In this document: positions 1-9,659 of the stretch, piece after piece
Numbering within the stretch: position 1 is the first letter of the stretch
Layout of the letters: every line of letters begins with the position of its first letter
Origin: Aphrocallistes beatrix
Taxonomy: Eukaryota > Porifera > Hexactinellida > Sceptrulophora > Aphrocallistidae
DNA length: 64,000 nucleotides
Assembly (NCBI GenBank): GCA_963281255.1
Contig: OY725490.1
Location: 6,386,001 to 6,450,000, forward strand
Reading direction: 5' to 3'
The notes under the pieces: generated by a model
Database searches by the model: none
The model's input: only the letters and a program-made list of their open reading frames with translations
Told to the model about the DNA's origin: nothing
Position numbers and translations under genes: made by a program

Positions 1-583
1 ATTTACTTTCACTTTAACTATAGGCATGCACGGGTGTTAATTATTACTTTGCCACTCAACGACTCCATAATTGTTCAATCAGCTGAACTAGAATAGAATG
101 TAGACGCCATAGAAAATTAGAGATAATAGAAAATTGGATACGTCTTTGATTAATTTGAACTTTTTGAATAAATACATTTGAAAATGACATCACATTACTT
201 TTGAGAAGGTTTCAAGAGGAATTAGTCTTCAATGCAGGTTAATTGTTAGCTTATGTAACTGTTATTGTTTTAAGAGCTCAGCAAACTAATAACTACTACT
301 GACTACTCTCTACACTTAGCAATGACGAGTCATTTGCGATAGATACCCTTCAATTTGGATTAGGTCACTTAATGACGACTTGAACTCAAACTTAAAAATC
401 GAAATTTGAAGCTGGTGAAGTGTTATCTGAAATACTAAATGACGATACCATTAAATTGAACTACAGCTGAGCTATGACGTATGTGTAATAATTATATAAT
501 AATTATTTTAATTAGCAATACATCATTTAATCACGACACAATAAATCGTCAGTGCCGCTAGTATTTGAGATAAATTATATATA

Positions 584-892
584 CACTACCCGGACAAAAG
601 TATTCTACCACCACGAAAACTTCCATACAAATAGTATTAAATTTGATCTATTAAAAAAGGAACGTCCTTAAACAGTAGAAAATTATCAACCTATGCCACT
701 TTGTGTCACTAAACGCCATCATATATAATGGCTGTGACTTGGGACAAGTAGCATCAAGTTTCAAATGTTGTTATTTATTAACTTGGGAGTTAGTAATTAA
801 GCAAGAGTACATATTCCTTTATGAATAGACCCACTTTAATACTATTTGTATGGAGGTTTCTGTGGTGGTCGAATACTTTTGTCCGGGTACTG
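584..892. mobile_element. Tc1/mariner-like MITE, TA target site
   Basis: A 309-bp element bounded by TA dinucleotides. Its left end (CACTACCCGGACAAAAGTAT) matches the reverse complement of its right end (CAGTACCCGGACAAAAGTAT), and the match continues inward for about 55 bp with few differences. It has no open frame, so it is non-autonomous. The inner part shares the stretch CGCCATCATATATA with the element at 9122-9576, and its termini share AAAAGTATTC with that element. The superfamily is inferred from the TA target and the end sequence. Confidence 0.8.
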
Positions 893-1006
893 TAGATTCA
901 TAGTTTACGGCTGTATTTTTATTGATGAACCTATGGCGACAATCCCAAAAGGGGATTAATTGCAAACATTTCTCACCAAGTATAACTTGCTATGCATTGT
1001 GCAGGG

Positions 1007-1322
1007 ATTTAAAAGGTAGTAAGTAAATATTCTAGATGGCGGGCAAAAAGAAAGTAGCAAGTAAATTTCGCGGACACCTTGAGATATTGGACATAGTTAA
1101 CATTAAGAACATTCTGATTCTGAATTACTCAAATAGTTTTACAAATCGCAGATACACACTCGTTTCGGTCTTACACTACTAGTCTTACACTAGCAAGTAA
1201 AAAAAAAAGTAGTGAGTAGGTAAACTAAAACTAAAATGGAGGAAAAAATAAAGTAGCGAGTAAAGGGTTGGCAAAAAAATATGTCCCCCACAACTTTTTT
1301 TTGCCAGTTCTGGAATCCCTTA
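1007..1322. repeat. Dispersed repeat, copy 1
   Basis: This stretch is similar to 16335-16577. Shared landmarks in order are AGTAAATATTCTAGATGGCG (TCTGG in the other copy), CTCGTTTCGGTCTTA, AAAATGGAGGAAAAAA and TTTGCCAGTTCTGGAATCCC. It begins with AGGGATT and ends with AATCCCT, so the borders may be short inverted repeats of a transposon. No coding frame is seen. Confidence 0.6.
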
Positions 1323-1714
1323 GAGTTTGAATACATTTCCCTTCATGAAAAGATCTAATTTACTACGATTTGTACGATAAATTAGTAGAAATTAGTAGGT
1401 ATTAGTATACAAATTCTTTTGTCCGGTTAGTGTACTATATATGTATACACAAAAATCGAGTTTTAATAATATAAATGAAATATTGGTAAAAAAATTGTCA
1501 TCCGGACTAGTTAGAGTGTGCCAGTTCTCCGCTCTGGACTCCTAGGTCTAAAATCCTTTTTGAGATGGATTGGTCTTGGTCTTACTCTAGAATGGATGGC
1601 CTACTTCATATCTGCTCCTTATTTTTTTAATTTTTTAATATATTGTATATTATTTTTTAATATATTGTATTTTTTAACAAAAATCTGTTAGAAATCTAAT
1701 CTATTATAATTGCT

Positions 1715-2440
1715 ATGGCGAGCAATTCTTTTCAAATGAGAGAGATCGAGTCTAGTCTGGAAGAGCACAGCACTCAACTCCAGCAGGTGGAGAGCGCCCT
1801 GGAACAGACGCCAGAGAACGAAGAACTCCTCCAGCTGAAATCAGATTTAGAACAGCTGATTGGCATCACACAGGTGTTGCTACATGGAGGAGATGGAAGC
1901 AAGCGGACGAGCGAAACTGTAAAGCAAACTGGTCCTGTGAAATGCCAGTGGAAAAAGGGGGACCGTTGTTTAGCCAAGTGGTCTAAAGATGGACAACACT
2001 ACTCAGCAGTTGTCATAGATATGACGAGTGGAGATGACAAGTGTATCGTAAAGTTTGAATCTTATAAAGAGACTGAAAGGGTCAGTATTTCTGATTTGAA
2101 ATTCAATCCTTTAAGCGAAGCGGAAGCTAAACTAGAATTCGAAAAAAGAGCTCATAATGAGAAGAGAAAACGTCCAGCTGAATCAAAAGAATATAAAAAG
2201 CTGAAAGCATTGAAGAAAGAACAGAAATATAAAGAAAAGGACGAGGCGAGTGCAAAAGAGATCAGAAGATGGCAAGACTTTCGCTCCAAGACTTCTAAGG
2301 GAAAAATGCTGAGCGCCAAACAAAAGCGAAGTATTTTCTCAGTTCCAGACGCTATTGAAGGGAAAGTCGGAGTCGGCACATGCAACGTGGGTGGGAAACC
2401 CATGACTGCTTATGAATATCCTAAAACACACAAATACTGA
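1715..2440 (+). CDS. SMNDC1: Survival of motor neuron-related splicing factor 30 (SPF30/SMNDC1)
   Basis: A 241-residue protein, close to the length of animal SPF30 (about 238). Residues 1-55 form an acidic, glutamine-rich helical region. A Tudor domain follows at roughly 75-128 (WKKGDRCLAKWSKDGQHYSA), which in this family binds symmetrically dimethylated arginine on Sm proteins. The rest is a lysine-rich tail with conserved SIFSVPD and VGVGTCN segments. In animals SPF30 is a nuclear factor needed for spliceosome maturation, linking U2 snRNP to the tri-snRNP. The ATG used is the first in frame after an AT-rich leader and gives a full-length family match in a single exon. Assignment to the SMNDC1 branch rather than SMN rests on the N-terminal helix and the C-terminal tail. 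Confidence 0.93.
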   Translation: MASNSFQMREIESSLEEHSTQLQQVESALEQTPENEELLQLKSDLEQLIGITQVLLHGGDGSKRTSETVKQTGPVKCQWKKGDRCLAKWSKDGQHYSAVVIDMTSGDDKCIVKFESYKETERVSISDLKFNPLSEAEAKLEFEKRAHNEKRKRPAESKEYKKLKALKKEQKYKEKDEASAKEIRRWQDFRSKTSKGKMLSAKQKRSIFSVPDAIEGKVGVGTCNVGGKPMTAYEYPKTHKY

Positions 2441-3773
2441 TCTTGTGTGTGTATGCGGACATCAACGTGGATGGATGTAGATGTACAGGCCTGAGTTAAA
2501 GGTCTCTTTTTCAGTAGATGTGGTAACATTTGCTATCTATTTATGATGACTCATTGACTTATTGCATTGCTTATCTGCATACCAGGGATAGGGTTGCGAA
2601 ATTTTGGCCTAACAACTTTCCTTGGGACTCCATGGACAGTTATAGTTCTAAACTGTGACTAACGACGCTATTACTGATATAGAAACGCTATTGTCACAGC
2701 CATCGAGCAAGTAAGCGGCACACTAGTTGCTGCTCGATAGGCACTAGTCGCATTTATATAGTTTGTGCCGAGCTTTCTAACAGCCCCAATTACGTATTTC
2801 TCATTACTCATTCTTAGTGTATTCTGTGTTTGATACCGTATGGCCTATACTGTTAGATCACGCCCGTGCCTAATTGCACAATACTCCGATTAATCGGGAC
2901 ACTTTGGTCCCGGATATTTTGTCCCAATTAAGAGGAGTTCCCAATTAACCGATGAAATTCAGTATTAGCTTCTATGTATGGGAACCATTTCGTTCCTGGA
3001 GATTTGTCCCAATTTAGCGGTTGTCCCGATTAAAACCCCGGATGGCTTGGATTTTTTTCTATTTATAGTCAATACCCGAATTTTTATGGCTTCCCCGCAC
3101 GTTGTACAGGCTCACTATAATGGAAAATCAGATTGGCTTTTTTAAAAATCAGATTTCAAAAAAAGTCGATTTGATTTACCTTGTAAATCGGTATCCAAGA
3201 CATATGTAATTGCCAATTGCAATCTTGTGAAGAGACTCTATAACTCTAAAATTTCGCTGAAGGGTCAAATTTAAAAATCACCTCCACCTTTTTGGTAACC
3301 ACAAATTTCAATCCCACTTTCGTCCAAAAGAGGCTTATTTGGACTCCAGCGTGATCTACCTTCAACTAGAATTATGCATCTACTAATTTTCAACATCGTT
3401 CTGTCATCATCCCAATCCATGTTAGGAATCTACGGCTGCACATGCGGGAACCTCGAACAATTAGCAAAACAAGTAAACTGATAACACATGTCTACTCATC
3501 TGAGAATATTCATGAACCACCAGGTCTGGAATGTTGTGTATTACACTTTTAATACTGCAATAAAATTATATCAGATCCTGATCACGGTGTAAATCAGTTG
3601 TAACAACTCAAGTTATTGAACCCACAATGTACGAGTATAATATTTCGCATCCATCATTTTGCTTAATGTTTGGATTTTTTGTTTGTTTGTTTTTCGGAGA
3701 AAGTTTCTTTTTCTGATACGAATTGTGTACTTGGTTGCTTAGACTTTCCTAGCTAGCTACCACAGACAAGTCA
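2441..3773. other. Intergenic spacer, SPF30 to RIOK1
   Basis: No gene is seen. At about 2880-3040 it holds degenerate repeats of GTCCCAATTA and CCGATTAATCGGGAC, which look like the remnant of a DNA transposon with a palindromic end, but the borders cannot be set. The final 120 bases, pyrimidine-rich with TTTGTTTGTTTGTTTTTC, probably contain the RIOK1 promoter and leader. Confidence 0.5.
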
Positions 3774-5539
3774 ATGAATTCCATTCCAGAATTTGAATAT
3801 GAGCGAGGTGCTTTTTCAGACTGTGAGGATTATGATTATAATTACGATTCTGATGAATTATATGAACAACTGACAGAATTCTCAAACACACACAGATCAA
3901 GAGATCTTACGAAAACGTACAACACTCTAAAGTCCACTTCCACCACCCCCAACCGGTCCAATAAAGGCCACATCTCAACGGACAAGCACACTCAACCTTG
4001 GGGTAACAAATTCTCCGGTATGTCAAGACGCATTCGCGTGGAACTATATCATGGCGATGTGCTACCACATTCCGCTACGAACACCCTGATCAACAGACGT
4101 AATAGAGAAGAGAAGTCGACTAAAATAAAAGATAAAAGTGATAGAGCTACCATCGAGCAGGTATTGGACCCGAGAACAAGGATTATCCTCTTCAAACTCT
4201 TGAATCGAGGCTATCTGGATCAGATAAATGGTTGCATTTCAACTGGGAAAGAGGCTAACGTGTACCATGCCACAGGAGAAGAGGGACAATTGGCGATAAA
4301 AATTTACAAAACATCCATCCTCATTTTCAAGGATAGGGACAGATATGTGACCGGAGATTTCCGGTTTAGAAGAGGATACTGTAAGCACAATCCAAGAAAA
4401 ATGGTACGTCTTTGGGCTGAGAAAGAAATGCGGAATTTGACACGTATCAAGCAGGCCTCAATAAGATGCCCCACGCCTTATCTCCTACGCAGCCACTTGC
4501 TGGTGATGGAGCATATCGGAGATGAGGAAGGTAGGTCTGCTTTGAAGCTGAAAGACACGCATATTTCACAGGATTCAGCCGCCAACTTGTACAGGGAGTG
4601 TGTCTTGATCATGTGGCGGTTGTACCAGAAAGCTAAGCTGGTACACGCAGACCTTTCTGAATACAACTTGCTATGTCATGAGGGACATCTCGTGGTGATA
4701 GACGTTTCTCAGGCAGTAGAGCATGACCATCCAAACGCTCTAGTGTTCCTACGCCAGGACTGTACGAATATTAGCAAGTTCTTCTGCAAGAACGGAGCTA
4801 TGGTGATGAGTGTGAAGGAGCTGTTCGCTCTGATTACAGACCTTAGCATTCGAGAGGAAGATTTGGATGATTGCTTTGAGCTTGCCATGGAGAGGTCTGC
4901 TGAACGTGCAGAGAAGGGAGTGTCTAACCAGGACATTGTAAGTCCTAACTTTATACCCAATTACAATCAATTGCACTCTTTTAATTAGCTAATTAGTATA
5001 AAACATTGAATTATTCTTTAACTTGGTATTTTCAATTATATAAGGGCATGACTAATTTCCGGGACGGGCAGAAATTAGGTATTTTCTCCGTCTCGTCCCG
5101 GAAATAGGTTATGCTCGAAATATAATTTCAAATTCGTTTAAGATCGTATTCGTAGATCGATGAAGAAGTTTTCAAGCGAGCTCACATACCCCGCACGCTT
5201 CAAGAAGTGATTCACTACGAGAGAGACCTAACTCAGAGTGAATCTGAGAACAGAGATCTCTTCTACCCACTCGTGACTGGACTGAAAGAGAACTTGGAAC
5301 AAGACCTATCCGATTCTGAATCTGATAGTATGAGCAATAGCGGTGAACTAGATGATGGATCTGATACTGAGGATGTCGAGGATAAAATCGAGGCAAGGAA
5401 TGTGAGAGATGGAATGAGCAGAGATGAGTGGAAGGTTTGCAAGAAAGCGATTAAAGAGCAGCAGAGGGAGAAGAGGAAAAACAAAATTCCAAAGCATGTC
5501 AAACGTCGTAAGGAAAAGGCTGGAAAGCGGAAGAAATAG
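3774..5539 (+). CDS. RIOK1: Serine/threonine-protein kinase RIO1 (two exons)
   Basis: Exon 1 is 3774-4937 and exon 2 is 5156-5539, joined in phase 0 to give about 515 residues. The GTAAGT donor follows the isoleucine codon at 4935-4937; the acceptor is TTCGTAG at 5149-5155. Joining restores the family segment DEEVFKRAHIPRTL, which a read-through frame lacks. Catalytic features are the ATP loop STGKEANVY (K159 region), HADLSEYN with D293 as catalytic base and N298, and metal-binding D310 in IDVSQAVEHDHP. The C-terminus carries an acidic serine patch and the conserved basic run REKRKNKIPKHVKRRKEKA. RIO1 is an atypical kinase/ATPase acting in the cytoplasm in the last maturation step of pre-40S ribosomes. 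The acidic N-terminus (residues 5-35) matches the family. This is the only clear intron among the genes here. Confidence 0.95.
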
Positions 5540-5580
5540 GAAATACAAATTAGTTTTAGTAAATTTCTTTCATAGCCATT

Positions 5581-5586
5581 AATAAA
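5581..5586 (+). promoter_or_regulatory. Polyadenylation signal of RIOK1
   Basis: A canonical AATAAA lies 42 bases after the RIOK1 stop codon and only about 60 bases before the urocanate hydratase start. The two genes are therefore packed very closely on the same strand. Confidence 0.6.
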
Positions 5587-5644
5587 ATGTATAGCTTTTA
5601 TCATTACTATTTTTTTAATGGTTGAGTTATAGCTTTATCAAGTT

Positions 5645-7702
5645 ATGGAAGATGTGAAAGCTATTATCTCCAAACTGTGCTCGGGCCTGCCCCTCTCTCC
5701 CCTGCCTCCTCTACAAGACAGAGACCCCTCTGTCCCACACGCTCCTGTTCGCAAACCGGACCTCTCTCCAGAGGAATTCACTCTCGCGGTTAAAAACGCC
5801 CTTAAATATTTCCCCTCTGACCTCCATCACAAACTAGCTCCCGAATTCTCCAGAGAGCTGAGAGAATACGGACACATCTATATGTACCGATTCCTACCCC
5901 CGGTAGACATGAAGGCCTACCCTATATCTTGCTATGCCACGAAGATACAGGAAGCGGCTGCCGTCATGCTGATGATAATGAACAACTTAGATCCGCGGGT
6001 AGCGCAGTACCCTCACGAACTGGTGACGTACGGAGGAAACGGACAAGTTTTCTCTAACTGGGCACAGTTCTACCTCACAATGCATTACCTCTCACAGCTA
6101 ACAGAAACACAGACCCTGTCAATGTATTCCGGCCACCCCATGGGCCTATTTCCCAGCAGCCAGCAATCTCCCAGGGTGGTCATCACTAACGGGATGGTAG
6201 TGCCCAACTACTCGAGTAAGCAGGAGTACGAGAAGATGTTCGCACTCGGCGTGTCCCTATATGGACAGATGACAGCTGGCAGCTACGCCTACATAGGGCC
6301 TCAGGGAATCGTGCACGGAACCACACTCACCATCATGAATGCAGCTAGGAAGCACCTGGGGAGCGGCGACCTGACTGGGCGCGTGTTCCTCAGCAGCGGT
6401 CTGGGGGGGATGAGTGGGGCTCAGGCTAAAGCGGCCGTTATCTGCGGGTGTGTGGGGGTGATTGCGGAGGTCAGCCTCGCTGCCATCAAGAAGCGACACT
6501 CACAGGGATGGCTGAGTATGTGGACGAATGAATTGAGTGAGCTCAGTCAAATGATTGACTCGGCGATAGAAGAGAAGCGAGCTGTCAGTATTGGGTATCA
6601 CGGTAACGTGGTGGAGTTGTGGGAATTCTTTGCGAAAGAACTGGAAAATAGTGGAAAGTGTCGTGTGTCCCTAGCCTCCGACCAGACCAGTCTGCACAAC
6701 CCGTACGGAGGGGGGTACATCCCTGTGGGGTACTCTGAACAGGATGCTCTGAATCTCCTCGCCACCAACCACCAGTCATTCAGAGAGAAAGTGGAGGAGA
6801 GTCTGAAGCGACAAGTGACAGCTATAAATAGGCTCTCTGCTTCAGTTTTCTTCTGGGACTACGGGAATGGGTTTCTGCTGGAAGCAGCTAGATGCGGCGC
6901 AGATGTCCGCACAGGCGATAGTAAATCATCCAACTTCTCCGGGAGAAGCGAATTCAAGTACGTTAGCTACGTACAGGATATAATGGGACGCATTTTCTCG
7001 CTAGGATTCGGTCCTTTTCGATGGGTCTGTTGTTCCGGCCTATCTGAAGATCTCGACACCACGGACCAGATAGCTGGTGATGTGCTGGAGAAGTGTTTAG
7101 CCTCTGGACAGCTGAGTAAAGATAAGCAACAGCAATACGAAGATAACCTCAAATGGATCCGAGAAGCAGCTAAGCATGAGTTAGTGGTTGGCTCACGCGC
7201 AAGGATTCTGTATTCGGATGAACGAGGCCGTATCGCCATTGCTCTAGCCTTCAACGAGGCTATTCAGAGTGGGCGTCTCAAGGCTCCTGTTGTCCTGAGT
7301 CGGGATCATCATGACGTCAGCGGCACTGATAGTCCATTTCGGGAGACGAGCAATATCTACGACGGTTCTCGTCTCTGTGCGGACATGTCTGTGCAGAATG
7401 TGATCGGGTGTGCCGTGAGGGGAGCGACCTGGGTGAGTATCCACAACGGGGGCGGGGTTGGCTGGGGGGAGGTGGTGAATGGGGGGTTCGGATTGCTGCT
7501 GGATGGGAGTGATCGTGCTAGGGAGCGTGCGGAGAGTATGTTACTCTGGGATGTGTGTAATGGGCTGGCGAGGAGGAGTTGGTCTGGAAGTGTGGAAGCT
7601 TTTGACACTGTGAAAGGGGTTGTGGAGACAAGGGACAATCTTATGGTCACTCTACCCTCTCCTGTTGACCAAGGCATCGATGCACTTATAAACCCTAAGT
7701 AG
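5645..7702 (+). CDS. UROC1: Urocanate hydratase (urocanase)
   Basis: A single-exon frame of 685 residues, about the length of vertebrate UROC1 (about 676). The enzyme converts urocanate to 4-imidazolone-5-propionate in cytosolic histidine breakdown, using tightly bound NAD+ as electrophile. Family landmarks are TYGGNGQVFSNWAQF near residue 128, the Rossmann-type motif GGMSGAQ (residues 254-260), GFGPFRWVC near 453, LSRDHHDVSGTDSPFRETSN near 554 and HNGGGVGWGE starting at H600, followed by NGGFGLLLDGS. The DVSGTDSPFRE and GWGE versions are the animal type. The coding sequence is noticeably more GC-rich than the flanking spacers. It starts 105 bases after the RIOK1 stop. No frameshift or missing segment is seen. 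Confidence 0.96.
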   Translation: MEDVKAIISKLCSGLPLSPLPPLQDRDPSVPHAPVRKPDLSPEEFTLAVKNALKYFPSDLHHKLAPEFSRELREYGHIYMYRFLPPVDMKAYPISCYATKIQEAAAVMLMIMNNLDPRVAQYPHELVTYGGNGQVFSNWAQFYLTMHYLSQLTETQTLSMYSGHPMGLFPSSQQSPRVVITNGMVVPNYSSKQEYEKMFALGVSLYGQMTAGSYAYIGPQGIVHGTTLTIMNAARKHLGSGDLTGRVFLSSGLGGMSGAQAKAAVICGCVGVIAEVSLAAIKKRHSQGWLSMWTNELSELSQMIDSAIEEKRAVSIGYHGNVVELWEFFAKELENSGKCRVSLASDQTSLHNPYGGGYIPVGYSEQDALNLLATNHQSFREKVEESLKRQVTAINRLSASVFFWDYGNGFLLEAARCGADVRTGDSKSSNFSGRSEFKYVSYVQDIMGRIFSLGFGPFRWVCCSGLSEDLDTTDQIAGDVLEKCLASGQLSKDKQQQYEDNLKWIREAAKHELVVGSRARILYSDERGRIAIALAFNEAIQSGRLKAPVVLSRDHHDVSGTDSPFRETSNIYDGSRLCADMSVQNVIGCAVRGATWVSIHNGGGVGWGEVVNGGFGLLLDGSDRARERAESMLLWDVCNGLARRSWSGSVEAFDTVKGVVETRDNLMVTLPSPVDQGIDALINPK

Positions 7703-7874
7703 GATTTGTACCTTTATTTATACGTTTTGAATTCGAATCACTTCCCTTAAATTGTATACGATACATCATTTAGCTAGATTCTCAGTAAGGAATATTTAGC
7801 CAAAAGTTTAAGAATGTTGCGATGTAAAAGGTAATCAATAACTTATTTACTTTGTGATATTTTCGCAGTTAGGA

Positions 7875-8900
7875 ATGAAGAAACACGGAAAACAATATTC
7901 ACTGGACGAGGAGCTAGTTTTGAAGGCTATCAAGGCTTTGTCACAGAAATTCAAATCCTCTCGTAAACCCCTCGACCTGAAGAGTTGGCCTAACCTCTAC
8001 CTTGGAGTCACATTCAAATCCATTCCCAACGCAAGGAAACAGATTCGTATTCGCCTGCCTCACTCCCTTTACTCACAGCGCACAGATACGGTCTGTCTGA
8101 TCACCTGCTTCCGTAAGGACAAGGTCAAACAGCTGTTAGCAGATAACAACATCACTTGTGTGAAGAAGGTGTTGACTATCAACTCACTCCGTCGGAAGTA
8201 TAAACAGTTTGAGGCGAGACGCGAGCTCGTGTCTCGCTTCGACGTCTTCCTCACTGATTCTAAGGCTTGTCCCAGCACCACACGACTCCTGGGGAAAATA
8301 TTTATTCAGAAGCACAAAATCCCACACTCGATTCACCTAAGACCTATTTCTCTCAGTCACGAGATTGACAAGGCATTCTCTACGATATTCTTTCACCTCA
8401 GCAGTGGCTCTACAAGTTCTGTTTCCATCGGCAGTTTAGAGTCCCTGACTGACTCACAGTTAACTGACAACGCCAAACACTGCCTTAGCAGCTTGATGCA
8501 AAAGGTCCCTCCTGGTTGGTCGAATGTCAGGAATGTTTTCGTAAAATCTGAGAAGTCGCTAGCTCTCCCGATTTTCACGTCTCTTCCCAGGCCTCCTTCA
8601 ATTTCTATTACGGCAGAGAAAGATGGAAACACTGCAGTAAATGCTCTTCCTAAATTGAATAAAATGAAAGTGCTAGCACAAGAGTTAAGTGATGACGATG
8701 TTATGGTGGATGAGACTATAGTGTCTAGTTTTGATGGAAAGGATTCTTTATTGGATAGAGCTGGAACCTTTGAGCGAGTTGAGAAGGATAAGAAGAAGCA
8801 GCACCAGATGAAAATGGGAGAGAAGAAAAAGAAATTCAATTTCCAATTGAAAACTGGGGCTAAGAAAAATAGAACTTCTCATTTAGGAAAAAATAGGTAA
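7875..8900 (+). CDS. Ribosomal L1 domain-containing protein, RSL1D1-like
   Basis: I place the start at the ATG at 7875, giving 341 residues; the frame extends 21 bases further upstream only by using GTG. Residues about 10-215 resemble the eukaryotic L1-domain ribosome-biogenesis proteins (RSL1D1/Cic1 group): IRIRLPHSLYS, a central FDVFLTDSKACPSTTRLLGK matching the L1-fold element D-FLTD---P--LGK, and IPHSIHL. The C-terminus is acidic then strongly lysine-rich (EKDKKKQHQMKMGEKKKKFNF), fitting nucleolar targeting. The likely role is pre-60S ribosome assembly. A CGCAG acceptor-like sequence sits directly before the frame (7864-7868) and a GTAATC donor-like one at 7831, but joining them puts a stop in frame, so I do not call a 5' exon. 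Orthology to RSL1D1 itself is probable, not proven. Confidence 0.8.
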   Translation: MKKHGKQYSLDEELVLKAIKALSQKFKSSRKPLDLKSWPNLYLGVTFKSIPNARKQIRIRLPHSLYSQRTDTVCLITCFRKDKVKQLLADNNITCVKKVLTINSLRRKYKQFEARRELVSRFDVFLTDSKACPSTTRLLGKIFIQKHKIPHSIHLRPISLSHEIDKAFSTIFFHLSSGSTSSVSIGSLESLTDSQLTDNAKHCLSSLMQKVPPGWSNVRNVFVKSEKSLALPIFTSLPRPPSISITAEKDGNTAVNALPKLNKMKVLAQELSDDDVMVDETIVSSFDGKDSLLDRAGTFERVEKDKKKQHQMKMGEKKKKFNFQLKTGAKKNRTSHLGKNR

Positions 8901-9659
8901 TTGATCCAATTTTTCCTATTTATTGCGTTAGTTAGAATTTTATGTAGCACCGCATAGCTAGTTATTAATTAACTTTCTGTCAAACACGTTTTAATCGATT
9001 CTACTAAACTAACTAAAGCGACCAATTTTTCCTCAAAATGGTCTGAACAAATACCAAAGGCTTTTTAATTAATTCTATCAACTGAAAGTATAGCTATGCT
9101 TCAACCTTAATTTAGAGGATACACATACTGCCTACCAAAAGTATTCGTACACCCCAATAGTTCCCATACAAATTGTATAAATCGAATCTATTTTTGGAGT
9201 CAATGGTAATAAATCAGTAACAGTTTGACTAAATTTGGCTTAAAATTCAAATTCTACTCACTCGATTTACTCAGTTTATAGTCTTTCAACTCAATTACTC
9301 TATTTGAAAGTTAAATATTTTTAACCCGTGACACCTAGTGCCACTAACGCCATCATATATAGTGGCATTAATTTATGGTGTGTGGCACAGTGAAGGAGAG
9401 TAATTGAGTTGAGAGCTTATAAGGTTCGTAATTTGAATTTGAAGAAAACGAATTTAAAATATAAATTAGTGTATTTGTTACAGATTAATATTGTTAACTT
9501 CATAAATAGATTAGTTTTACAATTATTTGATGGAAAATTTTGAGGTGTACGAATACTTTTGGTAGGGGAGTGTGTGTATTCTGACACGTTTCAAAGAGCC
9601 AATCTTTTCAATAGAGGTAAAGCTATTTTATTGAAATTTTCAGGAAATTTAAAATGTTT
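8901..9659. other. Intergenic spacer between convergent genes
   Basis: The spacer separates the RSL1D1-like stop from the reversed tubulin stop. About 455 bases of it are the MITE at 9122-9576; the remainder shows no coding signal. Confidence 0.6.
9122..9576. mobile_element. Tc1/mariner-like MITE, related to the 584 element
   Basis: Bounded by TA on both sides. The left end CACATACTGCCTACCAAAAG and the inverted right end CACACACTCCCCTACCAAAA both continue into GTATTCGTACACC. A core near 9344-9372 (CACTAACGCCATCATATATA) recurs in the 584-892 element. The middle holds a further palindrome in which ACTCAATTACTC/GAGTAATTGAGT arms flank the core. No transposase frame is present. Confidence 0.75.

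Larger units (their letters stand above)
1..1714. other. Intergenic, repeat-bearing 5' spacer
   Basis: No convincing gene. It holds a Tc1/mariner-like MITE (584-892) and one copy of a dispersed repeat (about 1007-1322), each listed separately. The last 100 bases before the SPF30 gene are very T/A-rich, with several TATATT runs that could serve as core promoter, but no motif is clear enough to call. Confidence 0.6.

Noticed and set aside
7814..7868. Possible tiny 5' exon and 38-base intron for the RSL1D1-like gene
   Set aside because: GTAATC and CGCAG look like splice sites, but joining them creates an immediate in-frame stop, and the ATG at 7875 gives a complete L1-domain protein.
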